A DNA stretch of 5,899 nt from Candidatus Hydrogenedentota bacterium (lineage in GTDB: Bacteria; Hydrogenedentota; Hydrogenedentia; Hydrogenedentales; SLHB01). Numbering within the stretch: position 1 is the first letter of the stretch; each line of letters begins with the position of its first letter. Below the pieces are notes generated by a model. That model was given only the letters and a program-made list of their open reading frames with translations, was not told the DNA's origin and made no database searches. Location of the stretch: assembly GCA_035416745.1 (NCBI GenBank), contig DAOLNV010000089.1:1-5899 (forward strand), given 5' to 3'. Position numbers and translations under genes: made by a program. Below, in pieces: positions 5,160 through 5,899 of the stretch.

Positions 5160-5899
5160 ATGACTGAGTATAATATTCTACTCGATGCCAAGAAGATGCC
5201 GGATGCGTGGTATAACGTCGCACCGGACCTGCCAGCGCCGATGAAGCCGCCGCTTCATCCCGCGACACACAAGCCATTAAACCCATCTGATCTCGCTCCG
5301 ATTTTCCCAATGGCGCTGATCGAGCAGGAAATGTCGGCCAAGCCGATGATCTCGATTCCAGGCGAGGTGATGGACATCTACCGCCTGTACCGTCCCACCC
5401 CGCTGCGCCGCGCACACCGCCTCGAAAAGATGCTGGGCACACCGGCCAAGATCTTCTATAAGAACGAAAGCGTCACCCCTTCGGGCAGCCACAAGGTCAA
5501 CACCTCCGTGCCGCAAGCCTATTACAACAAGAAGGAAGGGGTAAACGAACTCTGCACCGAGACCGGCGCGGGCCAGTGGGGCACCGCTCTCTCGATCGCA
5601 TGCTCGATGTTCGATATGAAATGCACGGTGTACATGGTTCGCGTCAGTTTCGAGCAGAAACCGTACCGTCGCATCCTGATGCAAACGTACGGTGCGGACG
5701 TGCTATCGAGTCCCACCGACACCACCGAGAGCGGCCGGAACTTCCTGGCGAAGTTCCCCGGCACCACGGGAAGCCTCGGCATGGCCATCTCCGAAGCGGT
5801 GGAAGCGGCGGTTACGAGCGGAGGCAAGGCCAAGTACAGCCTCGGCAGCGTGCTGAACCACGTGCTGTTGCACCAGACCGTGATTGGTCTCGAGGCCAA
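5160..5899 (+). CDS. trpB2: TrpB2-type tryptophan synthase beta chain, 3' end cut by window edge
   Basis: The frame is open from 5160 to the right edge, giving 246 codons of a family that normally has about 430-450. It is a PLP enzyme (fold type II) that condenses indole with serine to give tryptophan. The class is TrpB2, not the common TrpB1. The evidence is the long N-terminal part before the PLP lysine (DAWYNVAPDLP, DLAPIFPMALIEQE, YRLYRPTPLRRAHRLEKMLGTPAKIFYKNE), K112 in GSHK as the likely Schiff-base lysine, TETGAGQWG with the probable catalytic glutamate, and MVRVSFEQKPYRR and LGSVLNHVLLHQTVIGLEA. These regions are highly conserved in TrpB2 and distinct in TrpB1. After the lysine this protein reads VNTSVPQ where I recall PNTAVAQ in typical members. 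TrpB2 enzymes often lack a TrpA partner and may salvage free indole or use phosphoserine; which applies here cannot be judged, as the flanking genes are outside the window. It is transcribed divergently from the hydrolase. Confidence 0.93.
   Translation, partial: MTEYNILLDAKKMPDAWYNVAPDLPAPMKPPLHPATHKPLNPSDLAPIFPMALIEQEMSAKPMISIPGEVMDIYRLYRPTPLRRAHRLEKMLGTPAKIFYKNESVTPSGSHKVNTSVPQAYYNKKEGVNELCTETGAGQWGTALSIACSMFDMKCTVYMVRVSFEQKPYRRILMQTYGADVLSSPTDTTESGRNFLAKFPGTTGSLGMAISEAVEAAVTSGGKAKYSLGSVLNHVLLHQTVIGLEA

Noticed and set aside
5169..5174. Perfect TATAAT hexamer
   Set aside because: It is inside the first codons of the TrpB2-type gene (E-Y-N), after a good ribosome site and start, with no -35 at normal spacing. 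It is likely chance.

Overview
The window holds five protein-coding genes from a bacterium of moderately high G+C (roughly 55-60 % by eye). I see no mobile element, RNA gene, CRISPR array or phage-like sequence. The combination of a MetX-MetW fusion, an O-acetylhomoserine sulfhydrylase and a TrpB2-type tryptophan synthase beta chain suggests an environmental Gram-negative-type lineage away from the enterobacteria. A PVC, Planctomycetes-like or Hydrogenedentes-like genome would fit, but this is a weak guess and no marker gene is present.

Layout. Positions 1-2256 carry cysK (its first few codons lie outside the window) and metY on the + strand, 37 bases apart and probably co-transcribed. Positions 2257-2342 are a short intergenic segment. 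It contains an extended -10-like element touching the metY stop codon, a strong GC hairpin followed by seven T (a typical intrinsic terminator), and then a good Shine-Dalgarno sequence for the next gene. Positions 2343-4163 encode one 606-residue protein that joins a complete homoserine O-acyltransferase (MetX) to a complete MetW methyltransferase-like domain. A membrane-anchored alpha/beta hydrolase (4204-5031) lies on the - strand and converges on metXW across a 40-base gap. A 128-base divergent region then leads to the 5' half of a TrpB2-type gene, which runs off the right edge.

How the genes work together. CysK makes cysteine from O-acetylserine and sulfide. MetX activates homoserine by acylation, and MetY replaces the acyl group with sulfide to give homocysteine. 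The first 4.2 kb is therefore a compact sulfide-assimilation and methionine module using direct sulfhydrylation, without transsulfuration through cystathionine. The hydrolase has no evident link to this pathway. TrpB2 starts a separate, divergently transcribed unit.

The points most worth a second look are the MetX-MetW fusion and the terminator-like hairpin placed immediately before it, with a possible promoter immediately before the hairpin. That arrangement could make metXW expression attenuation-controlled. Otherwise the region is ordinary metabolic chromosome, and I did not find evidence for an undescribed system.
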